A DNA stretch of 64,000 bases, from positions 86,349 to 150,348 of the forward strand of contig NZ_JAGGLJ010000003.1 of NCBI RefSeq assembly GCF_017874395.1. The letters run 5' to 3'. The notes below the pieces were generated by a model. The model saw only the letters and a list, made by a program, of their open reading frames with translations. It ran no database searches and was not told where the DNA came from. The stretch comes from Peptoniphilus stercorisuis (GTDB lineage: Bacteria; Bacillota; Clostridia; Tissierellales; Peptoniphilaceae). Every line of letters starts with the position of its first letter. Position 1 is the stretch's first letter. Shown piece by piece: positions 28,626 through 38,349 of the stretch. Both the position numbers and the translations under genes were made by a program.

Positions 28626-28821
28626 GGATATTCGCCAAATGTCAAGTGAAGATTTAAATAAAAAAGTAACTGAGTTAAAGAATGAACTATTCAACTTGAG
28701 ATTTAGGTTGGCAACTGGTCAACTTGATAATCCATCAAGCATTAAGAGCGTTAAAAAAGATATCGCTAGAGTAAAGACAATTCTTAGACAACGTGAATTA
28801 GGAATGGGAAAGGAGGCTTAA
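28615..28821 (+). CDS. rpmC: 50S ribosomal protein L29
   Basis: Tunnel-exit protein next to L23. 68 residues from the ATG at 28615 (KTKDIRQMS, the usual L29 opening); GGTGA lies 5 nt upstream. The in-frame ATG at 28603 would add four residues and contains that site. [15 protein letters not shown] is typical. Confidence 0.95.
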   Translation: MKTKDIRQMSSEDLNKKVTELKNELFNLRFRLATGQLDNPSSIKSVKKDIARVKTILRQRELGMGKEA

Positions 28822-28825
28822 TCTC

Positions 28826-29080
28826 ATGGAAAGAAACAATAGAAAAACAATAATTGGTACTGTGGTAAGTGACAAAATGGATAAAACTATTGTAGTTGCT
28901 GTTGAGACTTTTGAGACTCACCCAATATACAAAAAGAGATTTAAGAAAACTACAAAATTCAAAGCTCATGATGAAAAGAACGAATGTGGTATTGGCGACA
29001 AAGTTAAAATTATGGAAACAAGACCACTTAGCAAAGACAAGAGATGGAGATTAGTAAGTATTATTGAGAAAGCTCAATAA
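28826..29080 (+). CDS. rpsQ: 30S ribosomal protein S17
   Basis: Primary 16S-binding protein with an OB fold. 84 residues; [14 protein letters not shown], then [15 protein letters not shown] near the end, both diagnostic. Confidence 0.97.
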   Translation: MERNNRKTIIGTVVSDKMDKTIVVAVETFETHPIYKKRFKKTTKFKAHDEKNECGIGDKVKIMETRPLSKDKRWRLVSIIEKAQ

Positions 29081-29100
29081 TAACTGATAAGGAGGAGCTC

Positions 29101-29469
29101 ATGATACAACAAGAAACAAGGCTTCATGTTGCTGACAACTCAGGAGCAAGAGAACTACTTGTCATAAAAGTACTTGGTGGTACTAATAGAAAGACAGCCA
29201 ATATAGGAGACATAGTAGTATGCTCTGTTAAACATGCAACACCAGGCGGAGTTGTTAAAAAAGGCAGCATTGTAAAAGCTGTAATAGTTAGAACAAGCAA
29301 AGGAATCAGCCGTAAAGACGGATCATATATTAGATTCGACGAAAACGCAGCTGTTATTATAAAAGACGACAGAAGTCCTGTAGGTACTCGTATCTTCGGA
29401 CCGGTAACAAGAGAACTTAGAAGTGGAAACTTCATGAAGATTATATCTCTTGCACCAGAAGTACTATAA
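29101..29469 (+). CDS. rplN: 50S ribosomal protein L14
   Basis: Subunit-interface protein and RsfS target. 122 residues; [18 protein letters not shown] start and [13 protein letters not shown] near the end are standard. Confidence 0.98.
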   Translation: MIQQETRLHVADNSGARELLVIKVLGGTNRKTANIGDIVVCSVKHATPGGVVKKGSIVKAVIVRTSKGISRKDGSYIRFDENAAVIIKDDRSPVGTRIFGPVTRELRSGNFMKIISLAPEVL

Positions 29470-29484
29470 TCAGGAGGTTTAGAT

Positions 29485-29793
29485 ATGCGTATTAAAAAAG
29501 GTGATACAGTTAAGGTTATTGCCGGAAAAGATAAGGGTAAAACCGGCATAGTTCTAAAGACTTTCCCACTTGAAGATAGAATAATTGTGGAAAAAGTGAA
29601 CATGGTTACAAAACACATGAAACCAAGAGGACCACAAAATCCTGGTGGAATCGAAAAGCAAGAAGCACCAATTCATGTTTCAAATGTAATGTATTTCGAT
29701 ACAAAGTCAAATAAGACTACAAGAATAGGCTATAAATTAGAGAACGGCGAAAAAGTAAGATTTACTAAAATCGACGGACAAACTATAAAGTAA
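29485..29793 (+). CDS. rplX: 50S ribosomal protein L24
   Basis: Assembly initiator with a KOW motif (KGDTVKVIAGKDKGKTG, residues 4-18). 102 residues, usual length. Confidence 0.97.
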   Translation: MRIKKGDTVKVIAGKDKGKTGIVLKTFPLEDRIIVEKVNMVTKHMKPRGPQNPGGIEKQEAPIHVSNVMYFDTKSNKTTRIGYKLENGEKVRFTKIDGQTIK

Positions 29794-29804
29794 GGAGGTA
29801 GACT

Positions 29805-30347
29805 ATGACTTCCAGATTAAAGGAAAAATACAATAATGAAGTAGTAGACTATTTAATGGAAAAGTTTGAGTACAAAAGTGTTATGGAAGTACCTAAACTA
29901 GAAAAAATAGTAATAAATATTGGTTTAGGAGAAGCAAAAGACAATCCTAAAGCTCTTGAATCAGCTATTAATGATTTAACAATGATTTCAGGACAAAAAC
30001 CATTAGTTACAACTGCAAAAAAATCAATTGCGAACTTTAAGTTACGTGAGGGAAGTAAAATTGGTTGTAAAGTAACTCTTCGTGGAGAAAAAATGTATGA
30101 CTTCTTAGATAAACTAATGAATGTTGCACTTCCAAGAGTAAGAGACTTTAGAGGAATTAAATCTACTGCATTTGATGGTAGAGGAAATTATGCTCTAGGA
30201 CTTAAAGAACAACTTATATTCCCAGAAATTGAATATGATAAAGTTGATGCTATTAGAGGTATGGATATAGTTATTGTTACAACAGCAAATACTGATGAAG
30301 AGGCCAAATCTTTCCTAGAAAGAATGGGAATGCCTTTCGCTAAGTAA
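29805..30347 (+). CDS. rplE: 50S ribosomal protein L5
   Basis: Binds 5S rRNA. 180 residues; [19 protein letters not shown] and [17 protein letters not shown] are typical. Confidence 0.98.
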   Translation: MTSRLKEKYNNEVVDYLMEKFEYKSVMEVPKLEKIVINIGLGEAKDNPKALESAINDLTMISGQKPLVTTAKKSIANFKLREGSKIGCKVTLRGEKMYDFLDKLMNVALPRVRDFRGIKSTAFDGRGNYALGLKEQLIFPEIEYDKVDAIRGMDIVIVTTANTDEEAKSFLERMGMPFAK

Positions 30348-30361
30348 TAGGAGGTAAACTA

Positions 30362-30547
30362 GTGGCAAAGAAATCAATGATTGCTAAACAAAAGAGAAAA
30401 CAAAAGTATAGCACTCGTGAATATACAAGATGTAAAATTTGTGGAAGACCACATTCAGTTTTAAGAAAATACGGAATTTGCAGAATCTGCTTTAGAGAAC
30501 TAGCATATAAGGGACAAATTCCTGGTGTTAAAAAGGCAAGTTGGTAA
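30362..30547 (+). CDS. rpsN: 30S ribosomal protein S14, zinc-ribbon type
   Basis: 61-residue S14 of the zinc-dependent (type Z) form, with Cys 24, 27, 40 and 43. GTG start, 7-8 nt after AGGAGG. The zinc-free paralogue, if any, is elsewhere. Confidence 0.97.
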   Translation: MAKKSMIAKQKRKQKYSTREYTRCKICGRPHSVLRKYGICRICFRELAYKGQIPGVKKASW

Positions 30548-30578
30548 TCTTTTACCATAGGAAAGGAGGCAAAATATT

Positions 30579-30974
30579 ATGATGACAGACCCTATTGCAG
30601 ATATGCTTACCAGAATTAGAAACGGCAATGATGCAAGACATAAATCTGTTGACGTTCCAGCTTCAAATATTAAAAAAGAAATATCTGAAATCCTACAAAA
30701 AGAAGGATATATTAAAAAATATGAATTTATTGAGGATAACAAACAAGGTATTATTAAAATAGATTTTAAGTATGGAGAAAACAACGAAAGAGTAATTAGC
30801 GGAATAAAAAGAATCTCTAAACCAGGCCTAAGAGTTTATGTAAACAGAGAAGATATCCCAAGAGTTTTAGGTGGACTAGGAATAGCAATTATTTCAACAT
30901 CTAAGGGAATTGTAACTGATAAAGAAGCGAGAAAACTTGGCGTTGGTGGAGAAGTAATTTGCTACGTTTGGTAA
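30579..30974 (+). CDS. rpsH: 30S ribosomal protein S8
   Basis: 16S-binding protein and, in E. coli, repressor of the spc operon. 131 residues; [15 protein letters not shown] start and [21 protein letters not shown] end. Two adjacent ATGs (30579, 30582) are both possible starts. Confidence 0.97.
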   Translation: MMTDPIADMLTRIRNGNDARHKSVDVPASNIKKEISEILQKEGYIKKYEFIEDNKQGIIKIDFKYGENNERVISGIKRISKPGLRVYVNREDIPRVLGGLGIAIISTSKGIVTDKEARKLGVGGEVICYVW

Positions 30975-30990
30975 AATAGGAGGTGTTAGC

Positions 30991-31527
30991 ATGTCAAGAA
31001 TCGGTAAAAAACCAATTGAAATTCCAGCAGGCGTAGATGTTAAAGTAGAAGGAAATACTGTAACAGTTAAAGGACCTAAAGGAGAATTAACTCAAAGTTT
31101 TGATAATGACATGATTATTGAATTAGATAATGGTGTTCTAACAGTTCAAAGACCAAGTGATAGCAAAAACCACAAAGCAATGCATGGACTAGTAAGAACT
31201 CTTATCGACAATATGATAATCGGTGTAACTGAAGGTTATAAAAAAGAACTTGAAATTATAGGTACAGGATATAGAGCTGCAAAAAGTGGAAAGAAACTTT
31301 CACTAACTCTAGGATTCTCACATCCTCTAGATCTTGAAGATCCAGAAGGAATAACTACTGAAGTTCCAAGTCCAAACCAAATTATCATAAGTGGTATAGA
31401 TAAACAAAAAGTAGGAGCTTATGCTGCTCACTTAAGAAGTTATAGAAAACCAGAACCTTATAAAGGTAAAGGTATTAAATATATAGATGAATATGTTAGA
31501 CGTAAAGTCGGAAAAACAGGTAAGTAG
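30991..31527 (+). CDS. rplF: 50S ribosomal protein L6
   Basis: Protein by the sarcin-ricin loop. 178 residues; [11 protein letters not shown] start, repeated L6 fold and the [11 protein letters not shown] signature near residue 155. Confidence 0.98.
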   Translation: MSRIGKKPIEIPAGVDVKVEGNTVTVKGPKGELTQSFDNDMIIELDNGVLTVQRPSDSKNHKAMHGLVRTLIDNMIIGVTEGYKKELEIIGTGYRAAKSGKKLSLTLGFSHPLDLEDPEGITTEVPSPNQIIISGIDKQKVGAYAAHLRSYRKPEPYKGKGIKYIDEYVRRKVGKTGK

Positions 31528-31543
31528 AAAGGAGAAATAAACA

Positions 31544-31906
31544 GTGTTAAATAAAGTTGATAGAAACGCAAATAGAATAAAAAGACACAAGAGAATCAGA
31601 AATAAAATCTCCGGAACAGCAACTTGCCCAAGACTTTCTGTTTACAGATCAGGTTCTAATATTTATGCTCAAATCATTAATGATGAGATTGGCAATACAT
31701 TAGTATCTGCATCAACATTAGACAAGTCATTAGAACTTGAAAATACTAAGAATACAGAAGCAGCTAAAAAAGTTGGCGAAGCAATCGCTAAAAAAGCAGT
31801 AGATGCGGGAATTGAAGAAGTTGTATTTGATAGATCCGGATATGTATATCATGGACGCATTAAAGCTCTTGCAGATGCAGCAAGAGAAGCTGGACTTAAA
31901 TTCTAA
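31544..31906 (+). CDS. rplR: 50S ribosomal protein L18
   Basis: 5S rRNA-binding protein. 120 residues; [16 protein letters not shown] and [23 protein letters not shown] are diagnostic. GTG start after AAGGAG. Confidence 0.97.
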   Translation: MLNKVDRNANRIKRHKRIRNKISGTATCPRLSVYRSGSNIYAQIINDEIGNTLVSASTLDKSLELENTKNTEAAKKVGEAIAKKAVDAGIEEVVFDRSGYVYHGRIKALADAAREAGLKF

Positions 31907-31921
31907 AGAAGGAGGGGAAAA

Positions 31922-32428
31922 ATGAAACGTTCATTAATAAACGCAGCAGAACTTGACCTTGAAGAAAGAGTTGTATCTATTAATAGAGTTGCAAAAGTTG
32001 TAAAAGGCGGTAGAAATTTCAGATTTTCAGCTCTAGTTGTAGTTGGAGATCATAATGGTCATGTTGGAGTTGGAACAGGAAAGGCATTAGAAGTACCCGA
32101 AGCTATTAGAAAAGCAGTTCAAGATGCGAAAAAACACATCATAAATGTTAATCTTTTAGATACTTCTATTCCACATGCAGTAACTGGTGAATTTGGTTCA
32201 GGAAGTGTATTCTTAAAACCAGCTCAAGCAGGTACTGGAGTTATCGCAGGTGGAGCAGTTCGTGCAGTTTGTGAACTTGCTGGAATCAGTGATATTAGAA
32301 CTAAAAACCTTGGATCAAACAATCCACAAAATATTGTAAATGCAACTATACAAGGTCTTTCTGAGCTTAAAACTGCAGAATCTGTAGCTAAACTTAGAAA
32401 TAAACCTGTTGATGAGATTTTAGGATAA
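31922..32428 (+). CDS. rpsE: 30S ribosomal protein S5
   Basis: Decoding-fidelity protein. 168 residues; [19 protein letters not shown] start (double-stranded RNA-binding S5 domain) and [17 protein letters not shown] are standard. Confidence 0.98.
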   Translation: MKRSLINAAELDLEERVVSINRVAKVVKGGRNFRFSALVVVGDHNGHVGVGTGKALEVPEAIRKAVQDAKKHIINVNLLDTSIPHAVTGEFGSGSVFLKPAQAGTGVIAGGAVRAVCELAGISDIRTKNLGSNNPQNIVNATIQGLSELKTAESVAKLRNKPVDEILG

Positions 32429-32440
32429 GGGGGTAAAGCT

Positions 32441-32617
32441 ATGAGTACATTAAAAATTAAATTAGTAAAAAGCCCTATTGGAAAAATAGAAACTCACAAA
32501 AGAACAGTAAAAGCTCTTGGACTAAGAAAAATCGGACAAGTAGTTGAACATGAAGATAATCCTCATATAAGAGGTATGATAAAACAAGTATCATATATGC
32601 TTGAAGTTGAAGAATAA
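32441..32617 (+). CDS. rpmD: 50S ribosomal protein L30
   Basis: 58 residues ([12 protein letters not shown] start, [12 protein letters not shown] in the middle, [11 protein letters not shown] near the end), exactly the bacterial L30 pattern. ATG follows GGGGGT. Sits between rpsE and rplO as usual. Confidence 0.96.
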   Translation: MSTLKIKLVKSPIGKIETHKRTVKALGLRKIGQVVEHEDNPHIRGMIKQVSYMLEVEE

Positions 32618-32630
32618 GGAGGTGTGAAAC

Positions 32631-33080
32631 TTGAAATTACATGACTTAAGACCAGCAGAAGGCGGCGGAGTTAAAGCTAGAAAAAGAGTTGGTAGAGGTA
32701 TTGGATCTGGAACAGGTAAAACTTCAGGAAAAGGTCATAAAGGACAAAACGCTAGAAGTGGCGGAGGAGTTAGACCAGGTTTTGAAGGTGGACAAATGCC
32801 ATTATTCAGACGTCTTCCAAAAAGAGGTTTCACAAATGTATTCAAAAAAGAATATGCATTAGTTAATGTTTCAGTACTTGAAAACTTCGAAAACGGAGCA
32901 GAAGTTACTCCAGAAATTTTAATTAATAGTGGTTTAATAAAAGAAGCAAAGGCAAAAGATGGTGTTAGAATTCTAGGTGATGGAGAACTTACTAAAAAAC
33001 TTACAGTAAAAGCTCATCATTTTTCTAAGGCTGCGGCAGAAAAAATTGAGGCTGCGGGAGGAAAGGCCGAGGTGATTTAA
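32631..33080 (+). CDS. rplO: 50S ribosomal protein L15
   Basis: Late-assembly protein. 149 residues; [11 protein letters not shown] start, Gly/Arg-rich [19 protein letters not shown] and [20 protein letters not shown] start, 8 nt after GGAGGTG. Stop overlaps secY start by one base. Confidence 0.96.
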   Translation: MKLHDLRPAEGGGVKARKRVGRGIGSGTGKTSGKGHKGQNARSGGGVRPGFEGGQMPLFRRLPKRGFTNVFKKEYALVNVSVLENFENGAEVTPEILINSGLIKEAKAKDGVRILGDGELTKKLTVKAHHFSKAAAEKIEAAGGKAEVI

Positions 33081-34360
33081 TGTTATCAACCTTCAAACAA
33101 GCTTGGAAGATACCACAATTGCGTAAAAAGATGATTTTTACTCTATTAATGTTGTTAGTGTACAGATTGGGATCACATATTACTGTACCTTTCATGGATG
33201 GAGAAGCTGTAAAGAACTTATTTAATGCAAGTAATCAAGGATTATTTTCATTTTTAGATTTAATGACTGGAGGTAACTTCAGATCATTTACAATCTTTGC
33301 AGCAAATATCTACCCTTATGTAACTGCTTCAATAGTATTGCAATTATTAACAATAGCAATACCTTCACTTGAATCACTTGCTAAGGAAGGCGAAACTGGA
33401 AGAAAAAAGATAGCCAAATATACAAGATATTTAGCAATAGGAATTGCATTTATCCAAGCTATAGGTTATACATTTGGAATATTTAGAGGCGCTGTTTTAG
33501 CTGAAGGATTCTTACAAAATTCTGTAGTAATTCTTTCAATAGTTGCTGGAACTTGTCTTCTAATCTGGGTTGGAGAACAAATCACAGAGCATGGAATAGG
33601 AAATGGTATTTCAATATTAATATTTGCAGGTATTGTCGCAAGATTCCCTGTAGATATTATGGAATCAATTGCTAGAGTCAAAGTAGGACAAGCTAGTATA
33701 ATTTCCTTAATAATATTCATAGTCCTAGCTATTTTAATAGTAGGATTTGTAGTAACACTAACTGAAGGTGAAAGACGAATACCTGTACAATATGCAAAAA
33801 GAGTAGTAGGTAGAAAAATGTATGGTGGACAATCAACTCATATACCTATTAAGGTTCTTATGACTGGTGTTATGCCAATTATATTTGCTAACTCACTTTT
33901 AGCAATACCTGCAACAGTTGCAATGTTTGTAAAAAATGAATCTACAAGAAGATGGATAGCGAAGTATCTAACTGTACAAGGAGGACCAGGAACTGTAATC
34001 TATGTAATCCTAAGTGTACTATTAATAATATTTTTCACATACTTCTATACATCTATCCAATTTAATACTGTTGAATACTCAAAGAGTTTACAACAAAATG
34101 GTGGTTTTATTCCAGGAATAAGACCTGGTAAACCAACAAGTGATTATTTACAAAGAAGTTTAAACAGACTAGTATTACCAGGAGCTATTGCTCTTGCAAT
34201 ACTTTCAGTACTTCCAACAATTCTCACAAAGATCTCAGGATTACAATTTAACTATGGTGGTACTAGTATAATAATCGTAGTTGGAGTAATTCTTGAAACT
34301 TCAAGAGTATTAGAACAACAAATGCTAATGAGACATTACAAGGGATTTTTAAATAAATAG
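33080..34360 (+). CDS. secY: Protein translocase subunit SecY
   Basis: Channel-forming subunit of the Sec translocon. 426 residues, ten membrane segments. The plug/TM2 region and the cytoplasmic loops are complete ([15 protein letters not shown] near residue 228; [13 protein letters not shown] near 344). One-base overlap with rplO. SecE and SecG are elsewhere. Confidence 0.97.
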   Translation: MLSTFKQAWKIPQLRKKMIFTLLMLLVYRLGSHITVPFMDGEAVKNLFNASNQGLFSFLDLMTGGNFRSFTIFAANIYPYVTASIVLQLLTIAIPSLESLAKEGETGRKKIAKYTRYLAIGIAFIQAIGYTFGIFRGAVLAEGFLQNSVVILSIVAGTCLLIWVGEQITEHGIGNGISILIFAGIVARFPVDIMESIARVKVGQASIISLIIFIVLAILIVGFVVTLTEGERRIPVQYAKRVVGRKMYGGQSTHIPIKVLMTGVMPIIFANSLLAIPATVAMFVKNESTRRWIAKYLTVQGGPGTVIYVILSVLLIIFFTYFYTSIQFNTVEYSKSLQQNGGFIPGIRPGKPTSDYLQRSLNRLVLPGAIALAILSVLPTILTKISGLQFNYGGTSIIIVVGVILETSRVLEQQMLMRHYKGFLNK

Positions 34361-34371
34361 GAGGAATTATT

Positions 34372-35016
34372 ATGAAGATAGTTATATTAGGACCTCCAGG
34401 AGCAGGTAAGGGTACTCAAGCAGATTTTATTATAGAAAAATATAATATACCTCACATCTCAACTGGAGATATTTTTAGAGAAAATATAAAAAATGGAACA
34501 GAACTTGGTGTTAAAGCTAAATCTTATATGGACAAAGGACTATTGGTTCCTGATGAACTTGTAATAGATATAGTTAAAGACAGAATAGTAAGAGACGACT
34601 GTAAAGATGGATTTTTACTAGATGGTTTTCCAAGAACAGTTGCACAAGCTGTAAGTTTAGATGCTGAGTTAGATAAACAAGGTACAAAACTTGACAAGGT
34701 TGTTAATATTAATGTAGACTCAAGTATCTTAGTTGACAGAGCAGTAGGTAGAAGAATATGTAAAACTTGTGGAGCAACATATCATATAGAATATAATCCT
34801 CCAAAAGTTGAAGGAATTTGTGACAAAGATCAAACTGAATTAATTCAAAGAGATGACGATAAAGAAGAGACAGTAAAGACTAGAATTAATGTTTACTTTG
34901 AACAAACAGCTCCGTTAATTGACTACTATCGTGCTCAAGGCTTACTATTAGATATAGATGGTGCACAAGATATTAAAAAAGTATTTGAAGATGTTGTTGA
35001 AGGACTAGATAAATAA
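34372..35016 (+). CDS. adk: Adenylate kinase, zinc-lid type
   Basis: Interconverts ATP + AMP and 2 ADP. 214 residues; P-loop GPPGAGKGT (residues 7-15), DGFPRT near 84. The lid has CxxC, then Cys and Asp (CKTCG...CDKD), the zinc-binding form known from Gram-positives. Follows secY as usual; map, which normally comes next, is absent. Confidence 0.97.
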   Translation: MKIVILGPPGAGKGTQADFIIEKYNIPHISTGDIFRENIKNGTELGVKAKSYMDKGLLVPDELVIDIVKDRIVRDDCKDGFLLDGFPRTVAQAVSLDAELDKQGTKLDKVVNINVDSSILVDRAVGRRICKTCGATYHIEYNPPKVEGICDKDQTELIQRDDDKEETVKTRINVYFEQTAPLIDYYRAQGLLLDIDGAQDIKKVFEDVVEGLDK

Positions 35017-35019
35017 CAT

Positions 35020-35274
35020 ATGGATAATACATTTTCAATAAATGTTGGACAAATAGTAAAGTCTAAAGTAGGACGAGATGCTGGAAGAATTTTTTTAGTC
35101 TTTAAGGTGATTGATGACGATTATCTCTATTTAGTAGATGGAAGCCTTAGAAAGCTAGATAATCCGAAGAAAAAAAAGATAAAACATTTAATTATATACA
35201 AAGATATTGTAAATATTGATGTTGAGAACTTAAATGATAGCTTTCTTAGAAAAGCGCTTAAACCTTATAACTAA
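35020..35274 (+). CDS. KOW-domain RNA-binding protein (L14e/L27e-like)
   Basis: 84 residues; INVGQIVKSKVGRDAGRIFLV is a KOW-type motif followed by a short basic region. Small proteins like this lie between map and infA in many Clostridia and are assumed to bind rRNA; function unproven. Starts 3 bp after the adk stop with no good Shine-Dalgarno, so translation is probably coupled to adk. Confidence 0.82.
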   Translation: MDNTFSINVGQIVKSKVGRDAGRIFLVFKVIDDDYLYLVDGSLRKLDNPKKKKIKHLIIYKDIVNIDVENLNDSFLRKALKPYN

Positions 35275-35298
35275 AATAAAGGAGGATCCTTAATTAAT

Positions 35299-35517
35299 AT
35301 GGCTAAAGAAGATGTAATTGAGGTAGAAGGAACTGTTGTAGAGTCTCTACCAAATACAAAATTTAAAGTAGAACTTGAAAACGGACATATAATACTTGCC
35401 CACATTTCAGGAAAGCTTAGAATGAATTATATTAGAATACTTCCAGGAGATAAGGTAACTGTTGAACTTTCACCTTATGACCTTACAAGAGGTAGAATTA
35501 CCTGGAGAAAAAAATAG
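35299..35517 (+). CDS. infA: Translation initiation factor IF-1
   Basis: 72 residues, OB fold filling the ribosomal A site during initiation. [19 protein letters not shown] start and GRITWRKK (here [10 protein letters not shown]) end are diagnostic. Confidence 0.98.
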   Translation: MAKEDVIEVEGTVVESLPNTKFKVELENGHIILAHISGKLRMNYIRILPGDKVTVELSPYDLTRGRITWRKK

Positions 35518-35545
35518 ATAATCCTATGAACTAGGAGGGATACAA

Positions 35546-35659
35546 ATGAAAGTTAGACCATCCGTTAAAAAGATGTGTGAAAAATGTAAGATAATTAAAA
35601 GAAATGGAAAAGTAATGGTAATTTGCGAAAATCCAAAGCATAAACAAAGACAAGGATAA
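35546..35659 (+). CDS. rpmJ: 50S ribosomal protein L36, zinc form
   Basis: 37 residues; [14 protein letters not shown] start, with zinc ligands Cys 11, Cys 14, Cys 27 and His 32. ATG after AGGAGG; normal place between infA and rpsM. Confidence 0.96.
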   Translation: MKVRPSVKKMCEKCKIIKRNGKVMVICENPKHKQRQG

Positions 35660-35673
35660 GGGGGCTTTTATTA

Positions 35674-36036
35674 ATGGCAAGAATTGCTGGTATTGATTTA
35701 CCCAGAGAAAAACGCGTTGAAATAGGTCTTACTTATATCTATGGTATTGGCAGAAAAAGATCACAAGAAATCTTAACTAATGCAGATGTTGATTTTAATA
35801 CAAGAGTTAAAGACTTAACTGAAGCTGAACTAGCTCGTTTAAGAGATGAAATAGATAAGTACCACGTAGAAGGAGACCTTCGTCGTGATATAGCTATGAA
35901 TATTAAAAGACTTAGAGAAATCAACTGTTACCGTGGAGTAAGACACAAAAGAGGACTTCCTGTAAGAGGTCAAAAAACAAAGACTAATGCAAGAACAAGA
36001 AAAGGTCCTAAAAAATTAGTATCTAAGAAGAAGTAA
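35674..36036 (+). CDS. rpsM: 30S ribosomal protein S13
   Basis: Head protein forming subunit bridges. 120 residues; [21 protein letters not shown] start and [15 protein letters not shown] end. Confidence 0.98.
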   Translation: MARIAGIDLPREKRVEIGLTYIYGIGRKRSQEILTNADVDFNTRVKDLTEAELARLRDEIDKYHVEGDLRRDIAMNIKRLREINCYRGVRHKRGLPVRGQKTKTNARTRKGPKKLVSKKK

Positions 36037-36050
36037 GGAGGGGAAAACAC

Positions 36051-36449
36051 ATGGCTAAGAAGCAACAAAAAGGAACACGTACTAGAAAAAGAGACCGTAA
36101 AAACATTGAAAAAGGACAAGCTCATATCGCTTCAACTTTTAACAACACTATGGTTACTCTAACAGATATAAGTGGAAATGTAATTTCTTGGGCAAGTGCT
36201 GGACAACTTGGATTCAGAGGTTCAAGAAAGTCTACACCCTTTGCTGCACAAGAAGCTGCTGAAGAAGCAGCAAACAAAGCTAAAGAACATGGCTTAAAAT
36301 CTGTTGAAGTTTTTGTAAAAGGTCCAGGATCAGGAAGAGAAGCTGCAATAAGATCACTTCAAGCATCAGGCCTTGAAGTAACAATGATTAAAGATGTAAC
36401 ACCAATTCCACACAATGGATGTAGACCACCTAAACGTAGGAGAGTTTAA
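36051..36449 (+). CDS. rpsK: 30S ribosomal protein S11
   Basis: Platform protein near the E site. 132 residues; [15 protein letters not shown] and the C-terminal [13 protein letters not shown] are standard. rpsD, often the next gene, is missing; rpoA follows directly. Confidence 0.98.
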   Translation: MAKKQQKGTRTRKRDRKNIEKGQAHIASTFNNTMVTLTDISGNVISWASAGQLGFRGSRKSTPFAAQEAAEEAANKAKEHGLKSVEVFVKGPGSGREAAIRSLQASGLEVTMIKDVTPIPHNGCRPPKRRRV

Positions 36450-36481
36450 TTCTCTCCTGAGAACCCAAAAGGAGGGAACCC

Positions 36482-37429
36482 ATGATAGAAATAGAAAAGC
36501 CAAGCATTGATATAGTAGAGTTAGATGAGTCCGGCGAATATGGGAAATTTGTAGTGGAACCCCTTGAAAGTGGCTATGGCATTACAATAGGAAACTCTTT
36601 AAGAAGAGTGCTTCTATCCTCACTTCCAGGAGCGGCTGTATCTTTTGTAAATATCAGGGGAGTTGAGCATGAATTTGCTACAATTCCTGGAGTTTTAGAA
36701 GATGTACCTGAAATAATATTAAATATTAAAGGTCTAGTTCTTAAAATGACAGAAGACGAACCTGTAAAAGTAATAATTGAAAAAAGAGGAGAAGGAGAAA
36801 TCTTAGCCTCCGATATTCAAGCAGGCCATGAAATTGAAATTGTAAATCCAAATCATCTTATAGCAACTACAAATGCAGATGCTGATGTTTATATGGAACT
36901 TACAATTGAAAGAGGCCGTGGATATGAACCATCAGAACTCAAGAAAGATGAAATAACGGAAATAGGTGTAATTCCAATAGATTCTAATTATACTCCAATA
37001 AAGAAAGTAAATTGGAAAGTTGAAAACACAAGAGTAGGACAAAGAACTGACTACGATAGATTAATTCTTGAAGTAACAACAGACGGTTCAATGAAGGCTG
37101 ACGAAGCAACTTCTCTTGCTGCTAAAATTTTAACCGAACATCTTGACTTATTTATTGGACTTACTTACCACGTTAGTGATGTAAGCATCATGGTAGAAAA
37201 AGAAGAAGATCAAAAAGAAAAAGTTCTAGAGATGACAGTTGAAGAGCTTGATCTATCTGTAAGAAGTTTTAACTGTTTAAAGCGTGCAAACATAAATACA
37301 GTTGAAGAACTTACAGAAAAGACTGAAGAAGACATGATGAATGTTAGAAACTTAGGAAAGAAATCTTTAGAAGAAGTTGAACAAAAATTGGCTGAATTAG
37401 GCTTAGGCCTAAAAAAGGAAGACGAATAA
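36482..37429 (+). CDS. rpoA: RNA polymerase alpha subunit
   Basis: 315 residues: N-terminal assembly domain ([28 protein letters not shown] near residues 23-50) and C-terminal domain (about 245-310, with the [15 protein letters not shown] helix-hairpin-helix). Preceded by GGAGG. Normal alpha-operon position. Confidence 0.98.
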   Translation: MIEIEKPSIDIVELDESGEYGKFVVEPLESGYGITIGNSLRRVLLSSLPGAAVSFVNIRGVEHEFATIPGVLEDVPEIILNIKGLVLKMTEDEPVKVIIEKRGEGEILASDIQAGHEIEIVNPNHLIATTNADADVYMELTIERGRGYEPSELKKDEITEIGVIPIDSNYTPIKKVNWKVENTRVGQRTDYDRLILEVTTDGSMKADEATSLAAKILTEHLDLFIGLTYHVSDVSIMVEKEEDQKEKVLEMTVEELDLSVRSFNCLKRANINTVEELTEKTEEDMMNVRNLGKKSLEEVEQKLAELGLGLKKEDE

Positions 37430-37442
37430 AAGGAGGTAGAAC

Positions 37443-37784
37443 ATGGCAAGATTAAGAAAGCTTGGTCGTCCTACTGCTCACAGAAATGCCATGCTTAGAA
37501 ATCTTGTAACTTCTCTATTAAGAGATGGACAAATAGAGACAACAGTTACAAGAGCTAAAGAGACACAAAGAATGGCAGAGAAAATGATCACTTTAGGTAA
37601 GCGTGGAGATCTTCATGCAAGAAGACAAGCACTTTCATATATATATGATGAAGATGTTGTAACAAAATTATTCGAAGAAACTGCTCCCAAATATAAAGAA
37701 GTTAATGGTGGATACACTAGAATTCTAAAAATGGGACCACGTCGTGGAGACGGAGCAGAAATTGCGATAATTCAATTAGTATAA
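37443..37784 (+). CDS. rplQ: 50S ribosomal protein L17
   Basis: Last gene of the cluster. 113 residues; [19 protein letters not shown] start and the [19 protein letters not shown] end are diagnostic. Confidence 0.98.
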   Translation: MARLRKLGRPTAHRNAMLRNLVTSLLRDGQIETTVTRAKETQRMAEKMITLGKRGDLHARRQALSYIYDEDVVTKLFEETAPKYKEVNGGYTRILKMGPRRGDGAEIAIIQLV

Positions 37785-37787
37785 TTT

Positions 37788-37814
37788 GGGGAATCCGTAA
37801 GGGTTCCTTTTTTT
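37788..37814 (+). terminator. Terminator of the ribosomal cluster
   Basis: Stem GGAATCC / GGGTTCC (one T-G pair), GTAA loop, then T7-8. Confidence 0.9.
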
Positions 37815-37839
37815 ATTGTAAAAATAAATACTTCTATAG

Positions 37840-37869
37840 ATACAGCATTCTAGAGTGCTGTATTTTTAT
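37840..37869. terminator. Second hairpin, terminator-like
   Basis: Near-palindrome TACAGCA...TGCTGTA with CTAG centre, followed by TTTTTATTT. Backs up the previous terminator. A related TACAGCA/TGCTGTA hairpin recurs at 38078. Confidence 0.65.
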
Positions 37870-38274
37870 TTAATAAGCCAAGCTAAGGAAAAAATCGATT
37901 TCATAAAATCAGGATATTTTCATATTAAATAATATAGAATTAAAAGCTAGAAAATATAAATAAAATTAAATAATTAAAATTATATTATTATTTTTTAGAT
38001 AAAATTTAATTTTATACATACTTTAAATAGCATTAAATAGCCAATAGATAAATTTAAAGAAAAAAATAAAAAAATCTATACAGCAAGGTAAGACTTTAGT
38101 GTAGTGCTGTATTTTACTTGATTGTAGAGGTTATACCATTAATGAGAAAACATTTGCAATAATATCATAAAGCTAAGCTAATGGCTTAAACACTAGATTT
38201 AGGGAAAGTCTCTACTAACTCAAGAGTTAATGGAAAATTTAGAAAAATCAGGAAAACATTTTCTGACAGTCCTA
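37870..38274. other. Intergenic region ahead of the pyrimidine operon
   Basis: No gene seen. Very AT-rich up to about 38077; then ATACAGCA (38078-38085) and TGCTGTAT (38105-38112) form a hairpin with a 19-nt loop followed by T4, echoing the hairpin at 37840. Further on, TAACTC-AA-GAGTTA (near 38217-38230) is a short perfect inverted repeat that could be an operator. The region may contain remains of a lost transcription unit. Confidence 0.4.
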
Positions 38275-38305
38275 TTGACACTCCATTTAATGTAATGATT
38301 ATACT
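38275..38305 (+). promoter_or_regulatory. Operon promoter with 19-bp spacer (MerR type)
   Basis: Perfect TTGACA (38275-38280) and TATACT (38300-38305) are separated by 19 bp, too long for unaided sigma-A but typical of promoters that MerR-family activators untwist. A CATT-N6-AATG dyad (38284-38297) is nearly centred in the spacer, and ACAGT / ACTGT (38266-38270, 38303-38307) form an outer inverted pair. A MerR-family gene closes this locus at 47579-48457. The first gene starts 45 bp downstream. Confidence 0.75.
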
Positions 38306-38349
38306 GTAATTACAAAGTAAATAATAAATGAAAGCAAGGAGATGATTTT

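Noticed and set aside
29124..29618. Minus-strand open frame of 164 codons across rplN and rplX
   Set aside because: Complement of strongly conserved ribosomal genes; a codon-bias shadow.
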